A stretch of 43,702 nucleotides of DNA from CAHJXF01 sp038240015 (GTDB lineage: Bacteria; Pseudomonadota; Gammaproteobacteria; Burkholderiales; Burkholderiaceae_D). Every line of letters starts with the position of its first letter. Within the stretch, counting starts at the first letter, position 1. Both the position numbers and the translations under genes were made by a program. The stretch lies in assembly GCA_038240015.1 (NCBI GenBank), contig JBBSEF010000018.1, positions 1 to 43,702 on the forward strand, read 5' to 3'. Positions 1 through 8,718 of the stretch are shown here, piece by piece. The notes beneath the pieces are model-generated. The model did not search any database. It was not told the origin of the DNA and saw only the letters and a program-made list of their open reading frames with translations.

Positions 1-1598
1 ATCGTCAACTCGGACGGCGCGAAGCCATGCTGCGAGAGCGCCGCCTCGACGCCGTGAACGAAGGCGCGGTCGTGCAACTGCCAGAGCGACACGTTGACGC
101 TCACGCCCACGCGCGCACCGCCTTGTTCGGCAAAGCGCGCCACTTCGGCGAGCGCCGTGCTCAACACCCAGTCGCCCAGCGGCCGGATGATGCCAGAGCT
201 TTCGGCCAGCGGGACGAATTCGTGGGGCGTGAGCAGTGCGCCGCCGGCAGTGCGCCAGCGCACCAGCGCTTCGACCGCAATCAATGCGCCGGGCGCAAGC
301 GAACTGCGCAGGCCGGGTTCGGCTTCTTCGGCGACCAGTGACGAGACGAGCTCGAACTTCGGTTGATAGACCAGCAGGAACTCGTTGGATGCCAGCGCGC
401 GGCGCAATGCCGCGTCATTGTTGGGCAGTAGCAGTGCCGAACTGGCTTGCGCATCGTCGTCGCCGTGGCGACGATATTGATTGCGGCCCGCGCGCTTGGC
501 ACGCATCAGCGCAGCCTCGGCGTGCGAGAACAGCGTCGCGGCGTTGCGCGCGTCGTCCGGATAGACCGCGATGCCGATCGACGCGCGCACGAACAGGTTC
601 TGACCGAGCAGCCGAGTCGGCGAACCGAGCGCGGTGATCAGGCGCGTCGCGAACGCGGCACTGCGGGCCCGGGGATCCACTGCGGCGGCCGCTTCGTCTT
701 CGGCGCCTGCGCCGTCTGCGCGGCCGATGCGCCAAGCGACCGCGAATTGATCGCCGCCGATGCGCGCGACGACGATGTCGTCGTCTTCACGCGCGCGTTC
801 GTCAGCGGCGTTTGCATCGTCGGCGTTGCCACGACGCCCGCTCAGCTCGCTGGAGGCTTCGCGTCTCAGGCGTTGCGCGACCAGGCGCAAGAGACTGTCG
901 CCGATCGATAGCCCATTCAAGTCGTTGCTCTGCTTGAAGCGATCGAGATCCACGATCAGCAGCGCGATGGGTAGTCCGCGCAGGAATCCGCGCGGGTCTC
1001 CGGGGAAGATTTGGCGCTCCGTTCCGAAAGGGCCCGCACGCGCGTCGCGAGCGATCCAGGCCTCGAGCCGCTCGCGCAACACCCTGACGTTGGGTAGCCC
1101 CGTCAGCGGGTCGTGCATCGCAACGTGCTCGATCCGTTCGCGCAAGCGATTGCGTTCGCCCACATCGCGAATCGCGATCACGACGAAGCCGCCGCTCTGC
1201 GGAAGCATGCGCGCCTCGAAGGTCCGCCTGCCAGCAGGCAGGTCGAGGTCATATGCGCAGATCTGCGCGCGTTGCGTGTCGACGGTTCGATCGAAGGTAC
1301 TCGACCACGCTTGTCTGAACGCCGCCGGCAACTCGGCGAGATGCGCGACCGCGCTGCCGATCAATTCCTCTTTGGGCGCGGGCAGAAGTTCGACCGGACC
1401 GTGGACCTCGACGATGCGGCCCGCGTGATCGCAGCGAAGGATGGCTTCGACCAGTGCGGCTTCGAGCCACCCCGGGACCGAACACGAATCGTCGCCACTT
1501 GCCCCGCTCTGCGTAGCGGCTTCGAAGGCCGCGTCTTCCCCGGCTTGTGCATCACTCAATCCTGTCGTCAACGGCAAAGTCATTTGTCCGGAATTCAT
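1..1598 (-). CDS. PAS-like/GGDEF/EAL signalling protein, partial (3' end outside window)
   Basis: Reading the minus strand gives an uninterrupted frame that runs off the left edge (about 532 codons visible). An N-terminal region of about 150 residues has a PAS-like ending (GGFVVIAIRDVGERNRLRER). A diguanylate cyclase domain follows (HDPLTGLPN, then VARIGGDQF near residue 281), then the start of an EAL domain (FLLVYQPKF, VEALVRW). The family makes or degrades cyclic di-GMP. The signature reads GGDQF, not GGDEF: the Glu codon is replaced by CAA at 747-749, so cyclase activity is doubtful and the EAL half may be the active one. The EAL Glu is present, but the remaining metal ligands lie beyond the window. 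ATG at 1598 is used; an in-frame ATG at 1583 is equally possible. It starts 39 bp after ptsI and may be co-transcribed with it. Confidence 0.85.
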   Translation of the reverse strand, partial: MNSGQMTLPLTTGLSDAQAGEDAAFEAATQSGASGDDSCSVPGWLEAALVEAILRCDHAGRIVEVHGPVELLPAPKEELIGSAVAHLAELPAAFRQAWSSTFDRTVDTQRAQICAYDLDLPAGRRTFEARMLPQSGGFVVIAIRDVGERNRLRERIEHVAMHDPLTGLPNVRVLRERLEAWIARDARAGPFGTERQIFPGDPRGFLRGLPIALLIVDLDRFKQSNDLNGLSIGDSLLRLVAQRLRREASSELSGRRGNADDANAADERAREDDDIVVARIGGDQFAVAWRIGRADGAGAEDEAAAAVDPRARSAAFATRLITALGSPTRLLGQNLFVRASIGIAVYPDDARNAATLFSHAEAALMRAKRAGRNQYRRHGDDDAQASSALLLPNNDAALRRALASNEFLLVYQPKFELVSSLVAEEAEPGLRSSLAPGALIAVEALVRWRTAGGALLTPHEFVPLAESSGIIRPLGDWVLSTALAEVARFAEQGGARVGVSVNVSLWQLHDRAFVHGVEAALSQHGFAPSELT

Positions 1599-1637
1599 TG
1601 GCGCGAATCTAAAGGGAACACCGGCGAGCAGGCCGCC

Positions 1638-3431
1638 TCATGCGACGCGCATGCGCTCGACCAGCGTGCGTATGCGGTCGGGGTCTTGCGCGGCCATGAT
1701 CTTTCTCGCCAGCGCCTCGCACGCGACGACGTCGGAGTGCAGGACCTCGTACTTGACCGCAAGCAATTGCGCCGGATGCATCGAGAATTGTCGCAGGCCC
1801 AGACCGAGCAAGAGTCGTGCGAGTGTCGCATCGCCGGCCATTTCGCCGCAGATCGATACCGGAATTCCAAGACGCACGCCGGTCGCAATCGTCTGCGCGA
1901 TCAATTGCAGCACCGCCGGATGCAGCGGATCGTAAAGATGCGCGACCGCGTTGTCGGTTCGATCGATCGCCAGCGTGTACTGGATCAGGTCGTTGGTGCC
2001 GATCGAGAAGAAGTCGAGGCGCTTGGCGAGGATAGGCAGAATCAGGGCCGCAGCGGGAATCTCGATCATGCCGCCGACCTGCATGCTCTTGTCGTGCGCA
2101 ACCCCTTGCGCGTCGAGTTGGCCTCGCGCTGTCGCGAGCAGCAGCAGCGCGGCATCGACTTCCTGCGGATGCGCGATCATGGGGATCAAGAGCTTGACCG
2201 GACCGAACGCCGAAGCGCGCAGGATCGCGCGCAATTGCACGAGGAACACCTGGGGCTCCGCGAGGCAAAAGCGAATCGCGCGCAGGCCCAGCGCCGGGTT
2301 GGTCGTGGTGAAGGCCTCGCCGCCAAACTCATTGCGCACCGCCTGCGGCGTCTTGTCGGCGCCGATGTCGAGCGTGCGGATCGTGACGGGACGACCGGCC
2401 ATCTGCGCGACCACTCGCCGGTAGGCTTCGAACTGCTCATCTTCTTCGGGCAGCGAGTCGCGCGTCATGAACAGGAACTCGGTGCGAAACAGACCGATGC
2501 CCATCGCGCCGACTTCGTCGGCGAACGCGCAGTCGTCGGGCAATTCGATGTTGGCGCACAGTTCGATGGCGACGTCGTCGAGCGTGCGCGTGGGCATGTG
2601 CGCAAGGCGCTTCAACTTCTCGTGCGCGAGTTCGAGGTCGCGCTTCTTCAGGCGGTACTCGTCGAGAACAATGTCAGGCGGGTCGACGATCAACACGCCT
2701 GCTTCGCCATCGACGATCACGCATTCGTCCTGGCGCAGTAGATGAGAAGCCTGACCGAGACCGACCACGGCCGGGATGTCGAAGCTCTTCGCGAGGATCG
2801 CCGTGTGGGCCGTCGCACTGCCGAGGTCGGTGGCGAAACCGGCGAAGACGTGCTTTTTGAACTGCAGCATGTCGGCCGGCGCGATGTCGTGCGCGACCAC
2901 GATCATCGGCTCGAACTCGCCCTTGAATTGTCCGTCGCGGCGCGCGGCATCGGCCTCGGCTTCGGCGGCCACCAGCGACAGGGTATGCGCGCTGCCGGTC
3001 AACACCTTCAGGACGCGCTCGACCACTTGTTCGACATCGGCGCGACGCGAAGCGATGTACTCGTCTTCCATCTCTTCGAACTGCTCGACGACGGCCTGCA
3101 ACTGTGTGGTCAGCGCCCACTCCGCGTTGTAGCGTCGCTCCCGGATCAGGCCCGCGGGCTCTTCGGACAGGAGCGGATCCTGCAGGATCAGGCGATGCAG
3201 ATCGACCAGCGCCGCGAATTCGGCTGGCGCGCCTGGCGGAAGTTCGAATTGCAGTTGATAGAACTCGTTGACGACATGCGCCACCGCCTCGTCGAGGCGC
3301 GTGACTTCGGTTTCGATCTCGTCGATGTCGACGAGATAGTGAGCGACTTCGAGGGCAGCCGACGCGAGCAGATGCACGCGGCCGATGACGATACCGCGCG
3401 AGACCGGGATCCCGTGCAGGGTGAAAGACAT
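1638..3431 (-). CDS. ptsI: PTS enzyme I (phosphoenolpyruvate-protein phosphotransferase)
   Basis: A 597-residue protein of about the family's usual length. Enzyme I takes phosphate from phosphoenolpyruvate in the cytoplasm and passes it to HPr. Visible motifs are the phosphohistidine segment GSATAHTAILAKSFDIPAVV (His near residue 209), the PEP-binding region with RTEFLFM, the signature FFSIGTNDLIQYTLAIDR, and the C-terminal catalytic Cys in SICGEMAGD. The start MSFTLHGIPVSRGIVIG is typical. It lies 30 bp downstream of ptsH and ends the gshA-gshB-EIIA-ptsH-ptsI run. No IIB or IIC permease component is visible in the window, so the cascade here probably serves regulation through EIIA(Man), not sugar uptake. 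That last point is inference. Confidence 0.97.
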   Translation of the reverse strand: MSFTLHGIPVSRGIVIGRVHLLASAALEVAHYLVDIDEIETEVTRLDEAVAHVVNEFYQLQFELPPGAPAEFAALVDLHRLILQDPLLSEEPAGLIRERRYNAEWALTTQLQAVVEQFEEMEDEYIASRRADVEQVVERVLKVLTGSAHTLSLVAAEAEADAARRDGQFKGEFEPMIVVAHDIAPADMLQFKKHVFAGFATDLGSATAHTAILAKSFDIPAVVGLGQASHLLRQDECVIVDGEAGVLIVDPPDIVLDEYRLKKRDLELAHEKLKRLAHMPTRTLDDVAIELCANIELPDDCAFADEVGAMGIGLFRTEFLFMTRDSLPEEDEQFEAYRRVVAQMAGRPVTIRTLDIGADKTPQAVRNEFGGEAFTTTNPALGLRAIRFCLAEPQVFLVQLRAILRASAFGPVKLLIPMIAHPQEVDAALLLLATARGQLDAQGVAHDKSMQVGGMIEIPAAALILPILAKRLDFFSIGTNDLIQYTLAIDRTDNAVAHLYDPLHPAVLQLIAQTIATGVRLGIPVSICGEMAGDATLARLLLGLGLRQFSMHPAQLLAVKYEVLHSDVVACEALARKIMAAQDPDRIRTLVERMRVA

Positions 3432-3461
3432 CAGATTCTCACGGGCGACTCGACTCGCGAC

Positions 3462-3731
3462 TCAATTCGCTTCGCCGAACTTGTCGTCGATCAGCGCGGC
3501 GAGCGCATCGAGCGCGGGCGCTTCGTCGGGGCCGATGGTCTCGATCGTCACCGAAGTCCCCTTGCCCGCGGCGAGCATCATCACGCCCATGATGCTTTTG
3601 GCATTGACCCGCCTGCCCGCACGGCTCATCCACACCTCGCTCTTGTATTGCGCAGCCAATTGCGTGAGCTTGGCCGATGCGCGCGCGTGCAGCCCTAGCT
3701 TATTGCTGATCTTGCAATCGCGCGTCGGCAT
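3462..3731 (-). CDS. ptsH: Phosphocarrier protein HPr
   Basis: An 89-residue protein, the normal size for HPr. It carries phosphate between enzyme I and EIIA domains. The active-site His15 is in KLGLHARASA. Ser46 sits in NAKSIMGVMML, the position that HPr kinase phosphorylates where that enzyme exists; no hprK is seen in this window. The first 32 bp overlap the 3' end of the EIIA gene, which suggests translational coupling. ATG at 3731 gives the standard N-terminus for the family. Confidence 0.97.
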   Translation of the reverse strand: MPTRDCKISNKLGLHARASAKLTQLAAQYKSEVWMSRAGRRVNAKSIMGVMMLAAGKGTSVTIETIGPDEAPALDALAALIDDKFGEAN

Positions 3732-4185
3732 CGGAGGGGTTGACTGGATCGTTGGGGTCGAGCGGAAAAAGGTGCTGCTGCTGCTGGTCTACCCGGATCG
3801 AGGCGATTTTCATGATACCCGACGCACCTCCGGACAACGCCTTGTCGACCAGCGCGTCAAGCGGCAACTCGTCGCGATAGGTCAGCACGCGCAACAACAT
3901 CGGTAGATTGGCTCCCGCGATCACCTCGACTCTTCCGGGACTCGCCAATTGCGTCGCGATGTTGCCGGGTGTGGCGCCGAATAGATCGACCAGCACCAGC
4001 ACGCCATGGCCGTCATCGACCGTCGCAATCGCGGTCTGGGCGCGCGCGATCAGCGCTTCGGGTTCCGCGTCGGCAACCACATCGATCGCTTCGCTGTGTA
4101 CCGGGTCTTGGCCGAACACATGACGCGCGCACGACAGAAGCGCCGCGGCGAGCGGGGCGTGCGAGATGACGACGATGCCGATCAT
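3700..4185 (-). CDS. PTS EIIA component, mannose/fructose-sorbose family
   Basis: A 161-residue EIIA of the mannose family. Its start, MIGIVVISHAPLA, holds the phosphorylatable His9, and LVDLFGATPGNIA is a typical family segment. EIIA(Man) domains are about 130 residues; the last 25 or so residues (QQQQHLFPLDPNDPVNPSD...) form a Gln/Pro-rich tail of unknown role. The start codon overlaps the gshB stop as ATGA, and the 3' end overlaps ptsH, so it belongs to a gshB-EIIA-ptsH-ptsI operon. With no IIB/IIC in view it probably acts as a phosphorylation-state signal, as inferred for similar orphan systems in other betaproteobacteria. Confidence 0.92.
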   Translation of the reverse strand: MIGIVVISHAPLAAALLSCARHVFGQDPVHSEAIDVVADAEPEALIARAQTAIATVDDGHGVLVLVDLFGATPGNIATQLASPGRVEVIAGANLPMLLRVLTYRDELPLDALVDKALSGGASGIMKIASIRVDQQQQHLFPLDPNDPVNPSDADARLQDQQ

Positions 4186-5204
4186 GACGAGGCTGGCGTA
4201 GTGGACGACGCGGCGGACGCCGCGGTCGACAGCGCGCTCGACGACGCATTCGACGCGGATTGCGAAACCGCGCGTTCGAGCGCGGCCATGAAAATCTCCG
4301 CGACGTTCACGCCGCTGCCCTCGCGAATCTCTGCGAAGCAGGTCGGGCTGGTGACGTTGATCTCGGTGAGATAGTCGCCGATCACATCGACGCCGATCAA
4401 CATCAAACCGCGTGGGGCGAGTCTCTTACCGACGATCTCGCCGATCTCGCGATCGCGCGCCGACAAGGGCTGCGCGTGTCCCACGCCACCGGCCGCAAGA
4501 TTGCCGCGCACCTCGCTGCCTTGAGGTATGCGCGCGAGTGCGAAGGAGACCGGCTTGCCGTCGATCACGAGGATGCGCTTGTCGCCGGCAGCGATCTGGG
4601 CGATGAAGCGTTGCGCCATGATGGTCCGCTCGCCGTTGCCGCCCAGCATCTCGATCATCGAACCCAGGTTCATGCCGTCGGCCTTGACGCGAAAGATGCC
4701 CATGCCGCCCATGCCGTCGAGCGGTTTGAGAATGATGTCGCGGTGCTCGCGATGGAACTCGCGGATGCGTTCGGCATCGCGCGTGACGACCGTGGGCGCG
4801 ATCAGTTCGGGAAACTCGGCGATCGCGAATTTTTCGTTGTGGTCGCGAATCGAGCGCGCGCCGTTGAACACGCGTGCGCCTTGCGCTTCGGCGGCCTCGA
4901 GCAGGTAAGTCGAGTACACGTACTCCATGTCGAACGGCGGGTCCTTGCGCATCACGACCGCGTCGAACGACGACAGCGCGACCGTCTCGGCATCGCCTGT
5001 CGCATACCACGCGTTCGCATCGCCGGTGAGCTCGAGCGGCCGGACCTTCGCTTCGATTGTGCCCGACGCCGCATGCGCGAGGTCGCGCTGGAGGATGAAC
5101 GCAAGCGTGTGCCCGCGACGTTCGGCCTCGACCATCATCGCGTAGGTCGTGTCCTTGTAGATCTTGAACGACGCCAGCGGATCGGCGATGAAGGCGATGT
5201 GCAT
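4182..5204 (-). CDS. gshB: Glutathione synthetase
   Basis: A 340-residue ATP-grasp enzyme that joins gamma-glutamylcysteine and glycine to give glutathione in the cytoplasm. The start MHIAFIADPLASFKIYKDTT is typical, and the ATP-grasp core is clear: IILKPLDGMGGMGIFRV, then RILVIDGKPVSFALARIP and the metal-binding EINVTSPTCFAEI. Usual family members have about 315-320 residues. The extra C-terminal stretch is rich in Ala, Ser and Thr (SQSASNASSSALSTAASAAS) and looks like an unstructured tail. It follows gshA by 78 bp and overlaps EIIA by four bases. Confidence 0.96.
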   Translation of the reverse strand: MHIAFIADPLASFKIYKDTTYAMMVEAERRGHTLAFILQRDLAHAASGTIEAKVRPLELTGDANAWYATGDAETVALSSFDAVVMRKDPPFDMEYVYSTYLLEAAEAQGARVFNGARSIRDHNEKFAIAEFPELIAPTVVTRDAERIREFHREHRDIILKPLDGMGGMGIFRVKADGMNLGSMIEMLGGNGERTIMAQRFIAQIAAGDKRILVIDGKPVSFALARIPQGSEVRGNLAAGGVGHAQPLSARDREIGEIVGKRLAPRGLMLIGVDVIGDYLTEINVTSPTCFAEIREGSGVNVAEIFMAALERAVSQSASNASSSALSTAASAASSTTPASS

Positions 5205-5282
5205 GTCGGGTCTGCGTTGCCAGTAAAGCGAGGGAGCGAGTTCGGGCGACGCGAGTCCTCTACGCGGCGCGCCGGTTGAACG

Positions 5283-6593
5283 TCAGGCCGCTTCGGCTTC
5301 CGGATCGGTGCGCTCGAGTTCGAGAGAGGCGGCCAGCAAGGCGAGCCGTGCGACGACGCCGTATGCGTAGAAGCGATTGGGCGCCGCGTGCGGCCGCTGT
5401 CCGGGGTCGGGGAAATTGCAGCTCGCAGCGAACGGCAGGGGCACGAACTGCATGCCGGGCGCGTTCAGGTTCTCGTCCTTGGCGCGTTGCGTGTGCACGC
5501 GATAGAAGCCGCCGACGACGTAGCGATCGATCATGTACACGACCGGCTCGGCCACGCCCGGCTCTTCGCCGATGTTGACGCTCTCGAACGTATGCACGCC
5601 TTCCTGAATGATCACTTCGGAAACTTCGAGGCCTTCCTTGACCACGCTCATCTTGTTGCGCGTCTTGCGATTCAGATTGCGCACTTCGGAAGGATCCTTG
5701 ACGCTCATCACGCCCATGCCATAGGTGCCCGCGTCGGCCTTGACGATCACGTAGGGAGTCTCGGTTACGCCGTATTCCTTGTATTTTTTCCTGATCTTCG
5801 CGAGCAGCGTTTCGACATGGCCGGCGAGGCAGTCCTCGCTACCGAGGTCGCCGAAGCGCACGTCGCCGCAATGTTCGAAGTAGGGATTGATCATCCACGG
5901 ATCGATGTCGAGCAGCTTCGCGAAGCGCTTGGCGACATCGTCGTAGGCCGCGAAGTGATTGGTCTTGCGACGCACCGCCCAGCCCGCATGCACGGGCGGC
6001 AGCACGAACTGTTCGTGCAGCTCGCGCAGCACATCCGGAATGCCGGCCGACAGATCGTTGTTCAAAAGCACCGCACACGGATCGAAATCGGAAAGCCCGA
6101 CGCGGCGACCGTTCGGGCCGATGCGTTTCAAAGGTTCGATCACGAACGTCTGTCCACCGTCGACCTCGATCGTGCTCGCTTCATGGACGTCGGGGTTGAG
6201 CGACCCGAGCCGTACGTTCAATCCGGTCTGACGCAGGATCGCCGCAAGGCGCGCGACGTTCTGCAGGTAGTAGCGATTGCGCGTGTGGTTCTCGGGAATC
6301 AGCAGCACATTGCGCGCGTCCGGACAGATCTTATCGATCGCCGCCATCGCGGCTTGCACCGCGAGCGGCATCACCTCGGCTGCGAGATTGTTGAAACCGC
6401 CCGGAAAGAGATTGGTATCGACCGGTGCGATCTTGAAGCCCGCATTGCGCAGATCGACCGAGCAATAGAACGGCGGCGTGTGCTCCTGCCATTCGAGACG
6501 GAACCAGCGCTCGATCGCTGGTGTCGCGTCGAGCATGCGTTGTTCGAGATCGGCGAGAGGGCCTGACAAGGCGGTGACGAGATGAGGAACCAT
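5283..6593 (-). CDS. gshA: Glutamate-cysteine ligase, proteobacterial (GshA ferrooxidans-like) type
   Basis: This enzyme catalyses the first, rate-limiting step of glutathione synthesis, the ATP-dependent joining of glutamate and cysteine. The sequence (FYCSVDLRNAGFKIAPVDTN, VIVKADAGTYGMGVMSVKDP) belongs to the group first described from Acidithiobacillus and common in betaproteobacteria, not to the E. coli GshA fold group. The frame is open to a TTG at 6668, but ATG at 6593 gives the more usual N-terminus MVPHLVTALSGPLADLEQRM and 436 residues. Its own promoter is expected because an intrinsic terminator lies directly upstream (6666-6698). Confidence 0.93.
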   Translation of the reverse strand: MVPHLVTALSGPLADLEQRMLDATPAIERWFRLEWQEHTPPFYCSVDLRNAGFKIAPVDTNLFPGGFNNLAAEVMPLAVQAAMAAIDKICPDARNVLLIPENHTRNRYYLQNVARLAAILRQTGLNVRLGSLNPDVHEASTIEVDGGQTFVIEPLKRIGPNGRRVGLSDFDPCAVLLNNDLSAGIPDVLRELHEQFVLPPVHAGWAVRRKTNHFAAYDDVAKRFAKLLDIDPWMINPYFEHCGDVRFGDLGSEDCLAGHVETLLAKIRKKYKEYGVTETPYVIVKADAGTYGMGVMSVKDPSEVRNLNRKTRNKMSVVKEGLEVSEVIIQEGVHTFESVNIGEEPGVAEPVVYMIDRYVVGGFYRVHTQRAKDENLNAPGMQFVPLPFAASCNFPDPGQRPHAAPNRFYAYGVVARLALLAASLELERTDPEAEAA

Positions 6594-6665
6594 GTGGGAC
6601 GAGGCGCGGCGCCGCACCGAATCATGCGCCGCTAGATGTGGGGTGCGAATTGTAAAGCCAATGCG

Positions 6666-6698
6666 CAAAACAAAAGGCCGGCGAAATCATCGCCGGCC
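6666..6698 (-). terminator. Intrinsic terminator of the amtB operon
   Basis: On the minus strand a perfect 9-bp GC-rich stem (GGCCGGCGA / TCGCCGGCC, 6676-6698) with a 5-base loop is followed directly by TTTTGTTTT (6667-6675). This is a textbook Rho-independent terminator about 60 bp after the amtB stop. It separates porin-glnK-amtB from gshA. The rest of 6594-6757 shows no gene. Confidence 0.9.
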
Positions 6699-6757
6699 CA
6701 ACGAACCTTGCGGCTCGAACTTCTGAGGAGAAACCGTTGACTAGATGCGAGCGCCGA

Positions 6758-8320
6758 TCATGGGTGATATGCGGACTCGCCGTGCGATGAAATGTCGAGA
6801 CCTTCGCGCTCTTCTTCTTCGGGGACGCGCAGACCGATCACCAGATTGACGATGAAGTAAGAGACCGCGGCGATCACACCGGACCACACCAGCGTGACGC
6901 CCACGCCGGTAACCTGCACGATCAGTTGATCCCACATCGCATAGTCGGGCGCTGCTTTGTTGGTGACGTAGTCCCAGATGCCCTGACCGCCCAGACTGGG
7001 CGCTGCGAACACGCCGGTCATGAGCGCGCCCAGGATCCCGCCCACGCCGTGCACGCCGAACACATCGAGCGCGTCGTCGGCGCCGAGCAGGCGCTTCAAA
7101 CCCGACACGCCCCATAGGCAGACGACGCCGGCCATGAGACCGAGCGCGATCGCACCCATCGGTCCGATGAAGCCGCAAGCCGGCGTGACCGCGACCAGAC
7201 CCGCGACCGCGCCAGAAGCCGCGCCGAGCATCGAGGGCTTGCCCTTGATGATCCACTCGGCGAAGCTCCACGCGAGTACCGCGGCGGCCGTTGCGAGCAG
7301 CGTGTTGACGAACGCGAGCGCGGCCACGTCGTTGGCTTCGAGAGCCGAGCCCGCGTTGAAGCCGAACCAGCCCACCCACAGCAGCGCCGCACCGATCATC
7401 GTCATCGTCAGACTGTGCGGCGCCAACGACTCGCGGCCCAGGCCGATGCGCTTGCCGACGAAGTAGGCGCCGACCAGACCGGCGATGCCGGCGTTGATGT
7501 GCACCACCGTTCCGCCCGCGAAATCGAGTGCGCCCTTTTGCCACATAAAGCCGCCCTTGGCGGTTTCGGATGCGAGCGTGGCCGCGTCCTTGATGCCGTC
7601 AGGTCCCGGCCAGAACCACACCATGTGCGCGATCGGCAGATAGGCGAACGTGAACCACAAGACCGAGAAGAGCAGCACCGCGGAGAACTTCATACGCTCG
7701 GCGAATGCACCGACCACGAGGCCGACGGTGATCGCGGCGAACGTCGCCTCGAATGCGACGTATATATATTCGGGGATAACGGTCGCTTTGGTGAAGGTCG
7801 CCGCGGTCGTGAAGGTCCCTTTGCTGAAATCGAAGATGCCCTTCAGAAAGATGCGATCGGTGCCGCCGATGAAGGCGTTGCCTTCGGTGAACGCGAAGCT
7901 GTAGCCATAGATCGCCCACAGGACGCAGACCATCGCGAAGATCACGAACACCTGCATCAACACGCTCAACATGTTCTTCGAGCGCACCAGGCCGCCGTAG
8001 AACAACGCGAGACCGGGGATCGTCATCAGGATGACGAAAGCGGTCGCGACGATCATCCACGCGGTGTCGCCCTTGTTGGGCACGGGCGCAGCGGCGGCCG
8101 GTACCGGAGCGGCAGTAGGAGCCACAGCTGGCGCTGCGTCCGCGGGCGCGGCGGTCGGTGCCGGCGCGTCGGTGGTCGCCGCAGGCAGTGTCGTCGCTTG
8201 CGCGAGCAACCCGGTCGCCGGTTGCACAGGATCGATCCGGGCCGCGACATCCGCAAACGCCGAGACCGCAGGACACGCGAGAACCAGCCACGCGAGCGTG
8301 GTCAGCACAATCTTTTTCAT
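6758..8320 (-). CDS. amtB: Ammonium transporter AmtB with signal peptide
   Basis: A 520-residue inner-membrane ammonium channel. The signature DFAGGTVVHINAGIAGLVGA holds the first pore His, and FGVHGVGGILGALMTG holds the second. The membrane core begins near residue 85 (WMIVATAFVILMTIPGLALF). It is preceded by a cleavable-looking signal peptide (MKKIVLTTLAWLVLACPAVSAFA) and a Pro/Ala-rich spacer of about 55 residues. The start is ATG at 8320, with AAGGGGAAGG just upstream; a TTG one codon earlier is less likely. It lies 29 bp after glnK, the PII protein that blocks the channel when nitrogen is plentiful. Expression is expected from the sigma-54 promoter at 9935-9950. Confidence 0.96.
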   Translation of the reverse strand: MKKIVLTTLAWLVLACPAVSAFADVAARIDPVQPATGLLAQATTLPAATTDAPAPTAAPADAAPAVAPTAAPVPAAAAPVPNKGDTAWMIVATAFVILMTIPGLALFYGGLVRSKNMLSVLMQVFVIFAMVCVLWAIYGYSFAFTEGNAFIGGTDRIFLKGIFDFSKGTFTTAATFTKATVIPEYIYVAFEATFAAITVGLVVGAFAERMKFSAVLLFSVLWFTFAYLPIAHMVWFWPGPDGIKDAATLASETAKGGFMWQKGALDFAGGTVVHINAGIAGLVGAYFVGKRIGLGRESLAPHSLTMTMIGAALLWVGWFGFNAGSALEANDVAALAFVNTLLATAAAVLAWSFAEWIIKGKPSMLGAASGAVAGLVAVTPACGFIGPMGAIALGLMAGVVCLWGVSGLKRLLGADDALDVFGVHGVGGILGALMTGVFAAPSLGGQGIWDYVTNKAAPDYAMWDQLIVQVTGVGVTLVWSGVIAAVSYFIVNLVIGLRVPEEEEREGLDISSHGESAYHP

Positions 8321-8349
8321 CAACCTTCCCCTTGTTTGCAGAGCATTTC

Positions 8350-8688
8350 TTACAGCGCGTCCTTGCCGGTTTCGCCGGTGCGGATGCGAACGACCTGCTC
8401 GAGGTCGTAGACGAACACCTTGCCGTCGCCGATCTTGCCGGTGCGCGCAGAGGTCTCGATCGCCTCGATGGCGCGCTCGACCAGTTCCTCCGGGACCGCC
8501 GCTTCGATCTTGACCTTGGGCAAGAAGTCGACGACGTATTCGGCGCCTCGATACAACTCGGTGTGGCCCTTCTGCCGGCCGAAGCCCTTGACCTCGGTCA
8601 CCGTGATGCCCTGCACGCCGATGCCCGATAGCGCCTCGCGCACTTCATCGAGCTTGAACGGCTTGATGATTGCCGTAATCAGTTTCAT
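8350..8688 (-). CDS. glnK: Nitrogen regulatory PII protein GlnK
   Basis: A 112-residue PII protein, exactly the family length. It senses ATP/ADP and 2-oxoglutarate and controls AmtB and nitrogen regulators. The T-loop Tyr51, the uridylylation site, is in TELYRGAEY. The start MKLITAIIKPFKLDEVREAL and the C-terminal block GKIGDGKVFVYDLEQVVRIR are diagnostic. AGGGA lies seven bases before the ATG. It is placed directly before amtB, the normal pairing, and 30 bp after the porin gene, so all three probably form one transcript. Paralogue naming (GlnK, not GlnB) rests on the amtB neighbour. Confidence 0.96.
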   Translation of the reverse strand: MKLITAIIKPFKLDEVREALSGIGVQGITVTEVKGFGRQKGHTELYRGAEYVVDFLPKVKIEAAVPEELVERAIEAIETSARTGKIGDGKVFVYDLEQVVRIRTGETGKDAL

Positions 8689-8718
8689 GTTTTGTCCCTA
8701 TCCATTGACGCGCTCCAA

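Noticed and set aside
1113..2741. Long open frame on the plus strand opposite ptsI (about 540 codons)
   Set aside because: Its residues are Arg/His/Asp-rich with no domains, as expected opposite a high-GC gene; ptsI on the other strand is certain.
4927..5145. Small frames on the plus strand within gshB
   Set aside because: They lie wholly inside a conserved gene in another frame and show no coding character.
6630..6650. 15-base match GATGTGGGGTGCGAA shared by the gshA leader and the yidC leader (about 32024-32038)
   Set aside because: A match of this length is expected about once by chance in a window of this size; no palindrome or conserved spacing supports a site.
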